The notes beneath the pieces were generated by a model that worked only from the letters and a program-made list of their open reading frames with translations, was not told the origin of the DNA and did no database searches. A stretch of 64,000 nucleotides of DNA from Rhizobium glycinendophyticum (GTDB lineage: Bacteria > Pseudomonadota > Alphaproteobacteria > Rhizobiales > Rhizobiaceae), in the NCBI RefSeq assembly GCF_006443685.1, contig NZ_VFYP01000006.1, positions 86,681 to 150,680 on the forward strand, given 5' to 3'. The position numbers and the translations under genes were made by a program. This document shows, piece after piece, positions 17,975 through 26,189 of the stretch; position 1 is the stretch's first letter, and every line of letters begins with the position of its first letter.

Positions 17975-18686
17975 TCATGCAACCCTTGAAGTTTCAGGCT
18001 TGAGTGCGGGCTATGGATCGGTGCCGGTCCTGCACGATGTGTCGATAATGGTAAAGCGCAACAGCGTCGTCACCTTGATCGGTGCCAACGGCGCAGGCAA
18101 ATCGACGCTAATCAAGGCGATCTGCGGACTGGTACGCGCGACGGCAGGCACCGTCCTGTTCAACGGCGCCGACTGCACCCGGCACCGACCAGACCAGATG
18201 GTGCGCGACGGCCTCGGCATCGTGCCGGAAGGACGCCGGCTGTTCGGCGACATGACACTGCGCGAGAACCTCGAGCTTGGTGCCTACGCAAGACGCGACC
18301 GTCAGAAGGTCGCCGAAGATTTTGATCGTGTTCTGGTGCTGTTTCCGGAATTGCGGAGCCGTCTGTCGACACAGACGAAATCGTTCAGCGGCGGCCAGCA
18401 GCAGATGGTGGCGATCGCCCGGGCGCTGATGGGCGCGCCCAAGCTCTTGCTGCTTGACGAACCGACGATCGGTTTGGCCCCGGTCGTGGTGAACAGGGTT
18501 GCCACGCTGATCCGTGAGATTTCAGCGCTTGGCGTCGATATTCTCCTCATCGAGCAGAATGCCGAGGTTGCCCTTTCCATCGCGGACTTCGGTTACGTTC
18601 TGGAGAATGGCCGCGTGGTGACAGCAGATCGGGCCGAGGCATTACTGGAGAATCCGCAGGTGAGACAAGCCTATCTGGGAGTGTGA
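17964..18686 (+). CDS. livF: LivF-type ABC transporter ATPase
   Basis: 240 residues from MPFDHATLEVSGLSAGYGSV; the frame is open upstream but inside livG. Walker A GANGAGKSTLIKAICG, GIVPEGRRLFGDMTLRENLE, signature SFSGGQQQM and Walker B LLLLDEPTIGLAP are all intact. Last transporter gene; the CoA ligase starts one base after its stop. Confidence 0.93.
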   Translation: MPFDHATLEVSGLSAGYGSVPVLHDVSIMVKRNSVVTLIGANGAGKSTLIKAICGLVRATAGTVLFNGADCTRHRPDQMVRDGLGIVPEGRRLFGDMTLRENLELGAYARRDRQKVAEDFDRVLVLFPELRSRLSTQTKSFSGGQQQMVAIARALMGAPKLLLLDEPTIGLAPVVVNRVATLIREISALGVDILLIEQNAEVALSIADFGYVLENGRVVTADRAEALLENPQVRQAYLGV

Positions 18687-18687
18687 T

Positions 18688-20634
18688 GTGACAAAGGTAT
18701 TATCGATCTGGACACCTGGAGACGACATTGTCGAGAACGCGCAGGTCTCGAAGCTTGCTCGTTCGCTTGGATGCGCTGATTATGATGAGCTTTATGCTCT
18801 CTCGCTTGCGGACCCACAGCGTTACTGGGACGCGGTCAACTCGTTTTGCGTCATCCGCTGGCGTCATCCTTACTCAGCTTATGCGGATTTCTCGCGTGGG
18901 CGGGAGTTCCCCGTCTGGTTTCCAGGCGGCCGCCTGAACTGGACCGACACCCTGCTCGACCACGCCGACGACGGGCCGGACAGACCCGCCGTCACGGGTG
19001 TCTCGGAGAACGGGGAGACGGAGACATTGACCTATGGCGGGCTGCGCGCGAGCGTCAAGCGCGTTGCCGCCGGGCTAAAGGCTCAGGGTGTCGGGCGTGG
19101 AGACCGTATCGGACTGCTAATGGAGAACGGCGTCCCCGCAACGGTGACGTTTCTGGCAATCAGCTATATTGGCGCGGTTGCGGTGCCGCTGTTCAGCGGT
19201 TTTGGCAGTGATGCCATACTTGCTCGACTACAGTCCTGTGATGCTTCCGTTCTCGTTGTGACCACGGGCTTTGAGCGGCGCGGCAAGTTCGTCTCTACCA
19301 GGCAAACCGTCGAAACTGTGCGCGCAGCGATGCCGGCCAATGTAAAGATCATACAGAAACTGTCCCCTTCCGGACCAAGCGAACTCTGGCCCGGCGCTGG
19401 CGATTGGGATGATCTCGTCCGGAACGGCGTCATGGACGAGCCCGAGGTGATGGAAACCTCAGATCCGTTCATGCTGATCTACACTTCCGGTACCACCGGC
19501 AAACCCAAAGGCACGGTCCACACCCACGGCAGTTTTCCAATTAAGGTCGCGCATGATTCCGCCGTGCATTTCAATGTCTCGCCTGCTTCGACCTATTGCT
19601 GGCCGGCCGATATGGGGTGGATTGCCGGTGCTCTCGTGCTCACCTCGGCGCTTAGTCGCGGCGCGCATCTCGTCTGTTACGATGGTGCGCCGGATTATCC
19701 CGATTGGGGCCGCCTTGGCCGCTTGATCGAAACCCATCGTATCACCCATTTCGGATCTGCGCCGACCCTGATTCGCGGGCTTGCGGCAAACGAGGCGATC
19801 AGCACCGCAGCAGACATGTCGACCGTCGAACTCTTGATCACCGCCGGCGAGAGCATCGCGTCTGAGCATTTCACGTGGTTCCAGACCAAGATGGGATCAG
19901 GCAACAGCCCGGTAATCAACTACACGGGGGGGTCGGAGGCGTCCGGTGCGCTTCTGTCGAGCGTCGTGACGCGCCCAATCATTTCGGGCAGCTTCAATGC
20001 ACGATCCCCCGGCGTTGCTGTGGATGTCGTCAATGCCGAAGGCCATTCCATCACCGGAGAGGTCGGCGAACTGGTGGTCCGGGAACCGTTCATCGGCATG
20101 ACGCAAAGCTTCTGGGGTGACGACGAACGCTACCTTGAGACCTATTGGAAGACCCTTCCGGGCGTCTGGGTACAGGGCGATCTGGCGATCCACGACGCAG
20201 ACGGCAACTACGTTCTGGTTGGCCGTTCCGACGATACGTTGAAGGTCGCCGGCAAACGCGTGGGCCCCGCAGAAGTCGAGGAAATTGTCGTCGAGATCGA
20301 CGGCGTCAAAGAGGTTGCTGTGATAGGGGTCGATGATCCTGTGAAAGGACAGTCAATTGCAGTTTTTTTGACCGCGTCTGATAACAGCGGTGAAGGGCTA
20401 GTTGCAGAGGTCGGAAGCCGTATTCGCGAAAGGCTTGGAAGGCCGTTCTCTCCCAAAGCGGTCTATCTCGTCACCGATCTTCCTAAAACGCGCAGTTCCA
20501 AGATCATGCGCCGCGTCGTCAGATCGATCTACTCCGGTCAGCCCGTGGGGGACGTTTCGTCGCTGGTCAATCCGGAGGCGATAGAGGCAATCCGCGCGGT
20601 CCTCGAACAGCAGAACGAAACTGTAGGAGTATGA
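18688..20634 (+). CDS. AMP-forming acyl-CoA synthetase (acetyl/acetoacetyl-CoA synthetase-like)
   Basis: 648 residues with a GTG start one base after livF. N-terminal ACS-type region (YWDAVNSFCVIRWRHPYSAY), the AMP-binding P-loop IYTSGTTGKPKGTVHTHG near residue 270, NYTGGSEASG and GRSDDTLKVAGKRVGPAEVE, and the C-terminal catalytic Lys in RSSKIMRR near residue 605. It would activate the acid brought in by the transporter to its CoA ester using ATP. The region resembles acetoacetyl-CoA and short-acyl ligases, but the real substrate is unknown. Confidence 0.9.
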   Translation: MTKVLSIWTPGDDIVENAQVSKLARSLGCADYDELYALSLADPQRYWDAVNSFCVIRWRHPYSAYADFSRGREFPVWFPGGRLNWTDTLLDHADDGPDRPAVTGVSENGETETLTYGGLRASVKRVAAGLKAQGVGRGDRIGLLMENGVPATVTFLAISYIGAVAVPLFSGFGSDAILARLQSCDASVLVVTTGFERRGKFVSTRQTVETVRAAMPANVKIIQKLSPSGPSELWPGAGDWDDLVRNGVMDEPEVMETSDPFMLIYTSGTTGKPKGTVHTHGSFPIKVAHDSAVHFNVSPASTYCWPADMGWIAGALVLTSALSRGAHLVCYDGAPDYPDWGRLGRLIETHRITHFGSAPTLIRGLAANEAISTAADMSTVELLITAGESIASEHFTWFQTKMGSGNSPVINYTGGSEASGALLSSVVTRPIISGSFNARSPGVAVDVVNAEGHSITGEVGELVVREPFIGMTQSFWGDDERYLETYWKTLPGVWVQGDLAIHDADGNYVLVGRSDDTLKVAGKRVGPAEVEEIVVEIDGVKEVAVIGVDDPVKGQSIAVFLTASDNSGEGLVAEVGSRIRERLGRPFSPKAVYLVTDLPKTRSSKIMRRVVRSIYSGQPVGDVSSLVNPEAIEAIRAVLEQQNETVGV

Positions 20635-20638
20635 ACTC

Positions 20639-21424
20639 ATGGATCTGATGTTGAAGGGAAAGCGGGTTCTGATCACGGGGGCATCGCAGGGCATCGGTGA
20701 AGGTTTGGCGGAGGTCTTTGCCGAGGAGGGCTGCGATCTTCACCTTGTCGCGCGCCAGGTCGAAAGAATGCACGCGCTGGCAAGCCGCCTTAACGAACGC
20801 TACGGGGTGGATGTCAGGGTTCAGGGGGCGGATCTAACGCAACCCGGTTCCGTGGCACAGATCGCGGCGGAAGCGGGCGACGTAGACGTGCTCGTCAACA
20901 ACGCCGGTGCCATCCCTGCCGGGAATATCTGGCAGGTCGATGCCGAGGCGTGGCGCCGGGGCTGGGACGTGAAGGTCATGGGCTACATCGACATGACCCG
21001 GATATTCTATGCCCGGATGAAGGCGCGGGGGCACGGTGTGATCCTCAACAACATCGGCAATGGCGGGGAGAACTTCGATGCGCGCTACATTGCCGGCAGC
21101 ACCGGCAATGCCGCGCTCATGGCGTTCACCAGGGCTATCGGCGGGCCGAGCCTCGACGACAACATCCGGGTTATCGGCGTCAATCCCGGGCCCGTCGCGA
21201 CGGACCGCATCATCAAGGTGCTCAAGCTGCGCGCTCAAGAGCAGCTCGGCGACGAATGCCGCTATGAGGAATTGATGGCGAACTACCCGTTGGGGCGGGT
21301 TGCCAAGGTGCGGGAGATCGCTGACCTCTTCGCATTCCTCGCCTCTGAACGCTCGGGCTATACCTCGGGCACGATCATAACGGTGGATGGCGGCATTACC
21401 TCCCGCCGTTCGATCGGAGGATGA
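20639..21424 (+). CDS. Short-chain dehydrogenase/reductase, non-classical active site
   Basis: 261 residues. Cofactor motif LITGASQGIGEGLAE at about residues 10-25 and NNAGAIPAG are clear. The active-site segment reads YIAGSTGNAALMAF: Tyr is followed by residues that do not include the classical YxxxK lysine. The C-terminus SERSGYTSGTIITVDGG is normal. An oxidoreductase in the CoA-ester pathway is likely, but the missing Lys makes the usual mechanism uncertain. It follows the ligase by 4 bases. Confidence 0.83.
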   Translation: MDLMLKGKRVLITGASQGIGEGLAEVFAEEGCDLHLVARQVERMHALASRLNERYGVDVRVQGADLTQPGSVAQIAAEAGDVDVLVNNAGAIPAGNIWQVDAEAWRRGWDVKVMGYIDMTRIFYARMKARGHGVILNNIGNGGENFDARYIAGSTGNAALMAFTRAIGGPSLDDNIRVIGVNPGPVATDRIIKVLKLRAQEQLGDECRYEELMANYPLGRVAKVREIADLFAFLASERSGYTSGTIITVDGGITSRRSIGG

Positions 21425-21428
21425 TGCG

Positions 21429-22235
21429 ATGAAGAACTATAAAAGTTTCGACAGCGTCGTCGTGGACCGGCCGGAGGAGGGGGTGTTGCGGGTTCTGCTG
21501 AACCGCCCCGACCGGCTGAATGCACTCGACGAGGAAGGGCACCGGCAACTCGCCGATATATGGCGGGTCATCGCGCGCGACGACGACACGCGCGCCGTGC
21601 TCCTCGCCGCCGAAGGCCGTGCGTTCTCCGCCGGCGGCGATTTCGCAGTGGTCGAGGATCTGGCCGCCCGTCCCGAGGCGCGGGCGCGAATGTTCCGCGA
21701 AGCCCGCGATCTTGTCTTTGGCATCATTGATTGCCCCAAGCCAATTGTGTCCGCGATTAAGGGTTCCGCAGTCGGTGCGGGGCTTGCAGCAGCATTGCTT
21801 TCCGACATCCCGGTGGCGGCGAAATCGGCAAAGCTGGTAGATGGCCATGTGCGGCTTGGCGTGGCCGCAGGTGATCATGCCGCGATCATCTGGCCGCTGC
21901 TGTGCGGCATGGCTAAGGCCAAGTACCACCTGCTTTTGAACGAGCCTGTGACGGGCGAGGCGGCCGAACGCATGGGGCTCGTCGCTCTATGTGTGGAGGA
22001 TGATGCGCTCGAAGCCGAAACGCTGCAGATTGCCGGGCGGCTCGCTGCGGGATCGCCCTCGGCCCTGCAATGGACGAAACATTCGCTCAACAACTGGCTA
22101 CGGCTCGCAGGCCCCAGCTTCGATGCCTCGCTGGCGCTCGAGATGCTCGGATTTGCTGGTGAAGATCTGGGCGAAGGCCTGCAGTCGCTTCGGGAGCGCC
22201 GAGCCCCTTCATTTTCTAAAAAATCAGGAATGTAA
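21429..22235 (+). CDS. Enoyl-CoA hydratase/isomerase family protein
   Basis: 268 residues, crotonase fold. Start at MKNYKSFDSV, 4 bases after the SDR stop. Motifs: LNRPDRLNALDEEGH, LLAAEGRAFSAGGDF (oxyanion hole) and KPIVSAIKGSAVGAGLAAAL. The first catalytic position of enoyl-CoA hydratase (Glu) is not obvious in the second motif, so isomerase, hydrolase or lyase activity is possible. Part of the CoA-ester operon. Confidence 0.88.
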   Translation: MKNYKSFDSVVVDRPEEGVLRVLLNRPDRLNALDEEGHRQLADIWRVIARDDDTRAVLLAAEGRAFSAGGDFAVVEDLAARPEARARMFREARDLVFGIIDCPKPIVSAIKGSAVGAGLAAALLSDIPVAAKSAKLVDGHVRLGVAAGDHAAIIWPLLCGMAKAKYHLLLNEPVTGEAAERMGLVALCVEDDALEAETLQIAGRLAAGSPSALQWTKHSLNNWLRLAGPSFDASLALEMLGFAGEDLGEGLQSLRERRAPSFSKKSGM

Positions 22236-22240
22236 CCACG

Positions 22241-22603
22241 ATGGGCCCCCAAGCCGAGTATTTCGACCTGTTAGGCAAAGGTCAGTTCCGTATCCAGCGC
22301 TGCGACGATTGCACCGCCGCGGTCTTCTATCCGCGCACGCACTGCCCCAATTGCGGTGGCCCGCTTGGATGGTTTGCACCGGAGGGATCGGGCGTCGTCT
22401 ATTCCGCAACGACCGTTCGCCGGAAACCCGAGGCCGGTGGGGATTATAACGTCGCGCTGGTCGATCTGAGCGAAGGGGTGCGTCTGATGACGCAGATTGT
22501 GGGATGCGATCCGGGGGAGGTTCGCATCGGCATGCCTGTGCGTTTTTCCGGCGTAGGCCCGGCGGGCGACACCGTTCTCTATCGTCCGGAGGATCAGCAA
22601 TGA
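22241..22603 (+). CDS. DUF35 zinc-ribbon/OB-fold protein
   Basis: 120 residues. N-terminal rubredoxin-like zinc ribbon with CDDC (residues about 21-24) and CPNCGGPLGW, then an OB-fold with GSGVVYSATTVRR and ALVDLSEGVRLMTQIVG. DUF35 proteins bind acyl-CoA and pair with thiolase-like or MaoC-like partners. The stop overlaps the start of the thiolase-like gene (ATGA), so a 1:1 complex is likely. Confidence 0.9.
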   Translation: MGPQAEYFDLLGKGQFRIQRCDDCTAAVFYPRTHCPNCGGPLGWFAPEGSGVVYSATTVRRKPEAGGDYNVALVDLSEGVRLMTQIVGCDPGEVRIGMPVRFSGVGPAGDTVLYRPEDQQ

Positions 22604-23769
22604 GTTGGGATCTGCGTGGAAAGGTTGCCATTGTCGGTGTCGGCCAAGCGGGGCTTGGCGCAGCCGAGGGGTTCACAGAGATGGAGATCCTCGCACAGGC
22701 GGCGCAAACCGCCATTGCCGATGCCGGTTTGGCGATGCGCGACATCGACGGACTGACCACGGCAAGCGTTCTCGCGCCGATGTGGGCGATGCCGGTGATC
22801 GAATATCTCGGAATTAAGCCGTCTTTCATAGACTCTACCATGCTCGGCGGGTCGAGCTTCGTGGCGCATATGATGCCCGCGATTCACGCTCTAAATTCCG
22901 GCCAGTGCAATGCCGTTCTGGTCTGTTACGGCAGTACGCAGAGAACATCATCGATCAGCCGCAAGGTCATCGCCGGCGTGCGGCGCGACTTCGACCCACA
23001 GCCCTATGAGTATCCCTACGAGCCGCTCAATCCGCTCAGTACCTACGCGATGGCGGCGGCGCGGCACATGCACGAATATGGTACGACGCGCGAAAACCTT
23101 GCTGATGTCGTCGTCGCCGCCCGTGCCTGGGCCCGGCTCAACCCTGAGGCTTTGCGCCGCGATCCTCTGACGCGGGAGGAAGTTCTTGCCGCAAGGATGA
23201 TCTCGGACCCGCTGAGCGCGCTTGACTGCTGCATGGTAAGCGACGGTGCGGCTGCCTATGTCATGGTGCGCGCCGATCGGGCGAAGGATCTGCCGCATCC
23301 GCCAATCCATGTGCTCGGAAATGCCACGCGCGTCCATGGGCGGCAGGGATCTTCCCTGCCGAGTCTGACCGAGACGGCTGCGGTGGAGTCGGGTCGCGAA
23401 GCCTTCAAGATGGCCGGCTTCCTGCCCAAGGATATCGACGTCGCCGAACTCTACGATGCGTTCTCGATTAACACGATTCTGTTCCTTGAGGATCTCGGGT
23501 TTTGCTCAAAAGGCGAGGGAGGCCGCTTCGTCGCCGACGGGGGAATCGCTCCAGGCGGTCGGCTTCCCGTTAATACGAACGGCGGTGGATTGTCGTGCAT
23601 TCATCCCGGCATGTACGGCGCCTTCATAACGGTCGAAGCAGTCCGCCAGTTGCGCGGCGAGTGTGGTGACCGTCAGGTCAAGGGAGCCGACCTGGCTTTG
23701 GTGCATGGCAACGGCGGGACGATCTCAAGTCAGTCGACGGCGATACTCGGGACGTCCGCGACGCTGTAA
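22600..23769 (+). CDS. SCP2-thiolase-like protein without nucleophile Cys (probable aldolase partner)
   Basis: 389 residues from MSWDLRGKVAIVGVGQ. Thiolase-fold landmarks: AEGFTEMEILAQAAQTAIAD, ELYDAFSINTILFLEDLGFC, NTNGGGLSCIHPGMYGA and HGNGGTISSQSTAILG. The place where thiolases carry the nucleophile Cys reads IDSTMLGGSSFVAHMM, with no Cys, and the C-terminal CxG motif is replaced by HGNGG. With the DUF35 protein overlapping upstream this matches Ltp2/DUF35-type acyl-CoA retro-aldolases better than true thiolases. Last gene of the plus-strand operon. Confidence 0.85.
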   Translation: MSWDLRGKVAIVGVGQAGLGAAEGFTEMEILAQAAQTAIADAGLAMRDIDGLTTASVLAPMWAMPVIEYLGIKPSFIDSTMLGGSSFVAHMMPAIHALNSGQCNAVLVCYGSTQRTSSISRKVIAGVRRDFDPQPYEYPYEPLNPLSTYAMAAARHMHEYGTTRENLADVVVAARAWARLNPEALRRDPLTREEVLAARMISDPLSALDCCMVSDGAAAYVMVRADRAKDLPHPPIHVLGNATRVHGRQGSSLPSLTETAAVESGREAFKMAGFLPKDIDVAELYDAFSINTILFLEDLGFCSKGEGGRFVADGGIAPGGRLPVNTNGGGLSCIHPGMYGAFITVEAVRQLRGECGDRQVKGADLALVHGNGGTISSQSTAILGTSATL

Positions 23770-23938
23770 CGGCCGATTTCAAAGCAGCTCTAGCCTCGGA
23801 TGGCGCAGATCGTGTTGCGAAGCGCGAACGTCGGCACCGCTCACCTATGGATTCGTTTCTGGTCATTCTCGTCCGGCTGGACCGGGTCCTGACCGACTTC
23901 CGGTTCCTCTAGCGAAACCACGGCGTCCACGGGGAAGT

Positions 23939-24391
23939 TCACGTGTTGAGCGACATCGGTTTCAAGTTCCCTGGCGGAAGGCCAAACGCGTGACGAACAA
24001 CGTTCAGGAAAGCTCCATAGGGTCTGCCGAGCAAAATCATCATGAGCGCGGCCCCGATGATCCCCCGAACGAGGCCACCTCCTGATGCACCACTGAAGGC
24101 GATAATGCCCGCGTATATTGGCACTTGGAAGCTTAGAAGCGCTAGGCTGTCCCAAAACAGTTGTGACACTCTCGTTTCGCTTGCATGAGCCATCATCCAG
24201 TCACGCCATAGGCCATAGGGTCTCCCCACCGGGAGCATAAGCAAAGCCCCTATGAATCGCGCTTGAGCGACCTCGTTCCAAGCCATCCCGGCAATGAAAC
24301 GTTCATTAATCACGCCGGTTGCGGTGAAGAACACGACCAAGGCGGTCGTGTCTGCGATGTAAGCTCGATGCCGTTTCAATACTCCGGGCAC
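23939..24391 (-). CDS. alaE: AlaE-family L-alanine exporter
   Basis: 150 residues, close to the size of E. coli AlaE, with about four membrane helices. Seen: YIADTTALVVFFTATGVINE, the repeated short motif GRPYGLWRDW and GRPYGAFLNVVRHAFG, and LALLSFQVPIYAGII. AlaE exports excess L-alanine from the cytoplasm. A GTG start is chosen because AGGAGG lies 9 bases upstream; a TTG 6 codons earlier overlaps that site. It follows the MarR gene by 63 bases on the same strand and may share its transcript. Confidence 0.85.
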   Translation of the reverse strand: MPGVLKRHRAYIADTTALVVFFTATGVINERFIAGMAWNEVAQARFIGALLMLPVGRPYGLWRDWMMAHASETRVSQLFWDSLALLSFQVPIYAGIIAFSGASGGGLVRGIIGAALMMILLGRPYGAFLNVVRHAFGLPPGNLKPMSLNT

Positions 24392-24454
24392 AACTGTGAT
24401 CCTCCTCAACTTTCATCTGAATCTTTCTGTTTCGGCTGGAGGCGTGAGCAAAGA

Positions 24455-24931
24455 TTACCCGCTTTGATCCTCCTGAAGCATCCAGCCCGGCGTGTCGATA
24501 CGCACAGACGGAGCACCGACAAGCAACCTTAGCTCTGCCTCAAGCGCTTCGAGCTTGCCAATCCCGATCTCATGTGCCCATTGATTGCGAAGATCTTGGA
24601 AGACCTCCGCGCCCATTTGCATGACTTCGTAACCTAGTTCCGTGATGCGCAATTTCTTGCGGCGAGCATCACCGCGATCAGGCTCGACCGAAATGTATCC
24701 GCGCCGCTGAAGCACCGCGATGGTTTTCGCAGCCGCCTGCTTCGAAACCGAGAGGCGCCGCCCCAGATCGGTGGCATTCGACGCTCCTGCGTCTATGGCC
24801 AGAAGCGCGTACTCATAGACAGGTCTGAAGTCCGGGTGGCCTCGATGGGCGAGTTCTTTCATCGCCTCGTCGACAAGCTTGCGGAACCCGCCAAGCAGCA
24901 AAAGAGCCAGATCGACCCCTAGATTAGACAT
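24455..24931 (-). CDS. MarR-family transcriptional regulator
   Basis: 158 residues from MSNLGVDLALLL. Winged helix at about 60-125: SNATDLGRRLSVSKQAAAKT, then LQRRGYISVEPDRGDARRKK, the typical MarR wing. An ATG four codons earlier is an alternative start. It lies 81 bases downstream of the epoxide-hydrolase-like gene on the same strand. The paired dyads at 25934-25973 in that gene's promoter are the likely operator, giving control of hydrolase and regulator together. Confidence 0.9.
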   Translation of the reverse strand: MSNLGVDLALLLLGGFRKLVDEAMKELAHRGHPDFRPVYEYALLAIDAGASNATDLGRRLSVSKQAAAKTIAVLQRRGYISVEPDRGDARRKKLRITELGYEVMQMGAEVFQDLRNQWAHEIGIGKLEALEAELRLLVGAPSVRIDTPGWMLQEDQSG

Positions 24932-25012
24932 CGCGGTTCCCATAAAAATCGGTTGACTGGCTTTTACTCTGCTGGCGAGTTTCAGCAAGCCAACAAAGAC
25001 GCAGACCAACCC

Positions 25013-25900
25013 TTAAGTGGCGCAAAACCGCAGGACTGCCTCGGCCAGCCGGTCCGGCGCTTCCTGTGCCAGATAATGACCGGCCCCATCAATATGCACC
25101 GACGTCACATCCTCTGCCACTTGCCGCATGGTAGTCTCGGTGAACGGGCCGCCAAAGCTACCGACAGCGAGAACTGGCATCTTAAGTTGCGTCACGGCGA
25201 GCTCTTTCATGGCTTCACCGTCCCTGAGGAGAGAGCGATAGAGACCCACAGAACCATTCAGTCCATGCGGTCTGGCGTAGGCGCGGACGAACTCCTCTCC
25301 ATCGGCTTGGGACAGCGCCTCGCCGAGATTGTAGGAAGGATAGACGAGACCAGTGATCAGCTCGCGCTCTCGCCCGGAAAGTATGGAGTTTGCCACGCCG
25401 TCAGCGGCAATCGCGCCGATGTACCAAGCACCCCCTACGAGCACATTCGCCAACATCTCTGCTCCAAAACCTGGCAGGCCGGTCTCGATCGCGATCAGCG
25501 TGCGAATAAGTTCGCCGTGTTCAGCAGCGACTCGATAACCTACCTGACCACTCACGTCCTGGGCCAGTAAATGAACCGGGCCGAGATCGAGATGTTTGAT
25601 GAGATGGCACAGGTCGTCGGCCGCGTCGCGACTTGTGAAGTCATCATCAGCAACATCGGAATCGCCAAAACCACGCAGGTCGACAGCGATAACTCGATGC
25701 TCGTGCGCCAAAAGAGGAATTAACTTATGGAATGCCCACCAGGATTCGGGAAACCCGTGAACGAGTATGATGGGAGACCCCTTATCGCCGGCGATCACGT
25801 AATGAAGGGTCTTGCCGTTTAATTGGACGTATTTGTGTTCGACTTCTTCGATCGTCGCCGATGTCTCTAATGATGCGGAGTTTTTGGATGCAGCAAACAT
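25013..25900 (-). CDS. Alpha/beta hydrolase, epoxide hydrolase-like
   Basis: 295 residues from [24 protein letters not shown] lies 8 bases upstream. The frame is open far upstream, but across the promoter and operators. Oxyanion motif [12 protein letters not shown] and the nucleophile elbow [11 protein letters not shown], where Asp stands in the nucleophile place as in epoxide hydrolases and haloalkane dehalogenases rather than Ser. The catalytic His is probably in [14 protein letters not shown]. Substrate unknown. Regulated with the MarR gene downstream. Confidence 0.87.
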   Translation of the reverse strand: MFAASKNSASLETSATIEEVEHKYVQLNGKTLHYVIAGDKGSPIILVHGFPESWWAFHKLIPLLAHEHRVIAVDLRGFGDSDVADDDFTSRDAADDLCHLIKHLDLGPVHLLAQDVSGQVGYRVAAEHGELIRTLIAIETGLPGFGAEMLANVLVGGAWYIGAIAADGVANSILSGRERELITGLVYPSYNLGEALSQADGEEFVRAYARPHGLNGSVGLYRSLLRDGEAMKELAVTQLKMPVLAVGSFGGPFTETTMRQVAEDVTSVHIDGAGHYLAQEAPDRLAEAVLRFCAT

Positions 25901-25933
25901 AAGGGAGCTCCATTGTTCGGGGGAGGTGAGATG

Positions 25934-25973
25934 GACAACCTGGTTAACTATCGCGATAGACAACATGGTTGTC
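25934..25973. promoter_or_regulatory. Paired MarR-type operators
   Basis: Two related dyads 25 bases apart: GACAACCTGGTTAAC (25934-25948) and the perfect GACAAC ATG GTTGTC (25959-25973). Between and touching them is the perfect 12-base palindrome CTATCGCGATAG (25948-25959). They cover the promoter of the hydrolase gene, so a bound dimer on each would block RNA polymerase. The MarR protein encoded at 24455 is the likely ligand-released repressor. Confidence 0.75.
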
Positions 25974-25975
25974 AA
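25947..25975 (-). promoter_or_regulatory. Sigma-70-like promoter of the hydrolase-marR unit
   Basis: On the minus strand TTGACA (25975-25970) is followed after 17 bases by GATAGT (25952-25947), a 6/6 and 4/6 match to the -35 and -10 consensus. The -35 lies in one operator and the -10 touches the other. It reads toward the hydrolase ATG at 25900. Confidence 0.6.
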
Positions 25976-26189
25976 TAAGCAGATCAGGCAAAATGGAGCG
26001 CATGGGATACTTTCCGCAGAATCTGCAGTGGCGCCGCAGTTGCTTCTCCAGTCGGTCAAGACAGCCGATCCCATTTCAGCCGTGAATATCATCGATGCCA
26101 TTGACTAGAACCTTCACATCCTTCGCGAAGAATAGAAACAGCCGATGGAGGGATTCATGACAGCCGTTGGCGACCGGACGGCTGGGATG

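Noticed and set aside
22600..23769. Ordinary acetyl-CoA acetyltransferase
   Set aside because: The nucleophile Cys and the second Cys motif are missing, so a working thiolase is unlikely.
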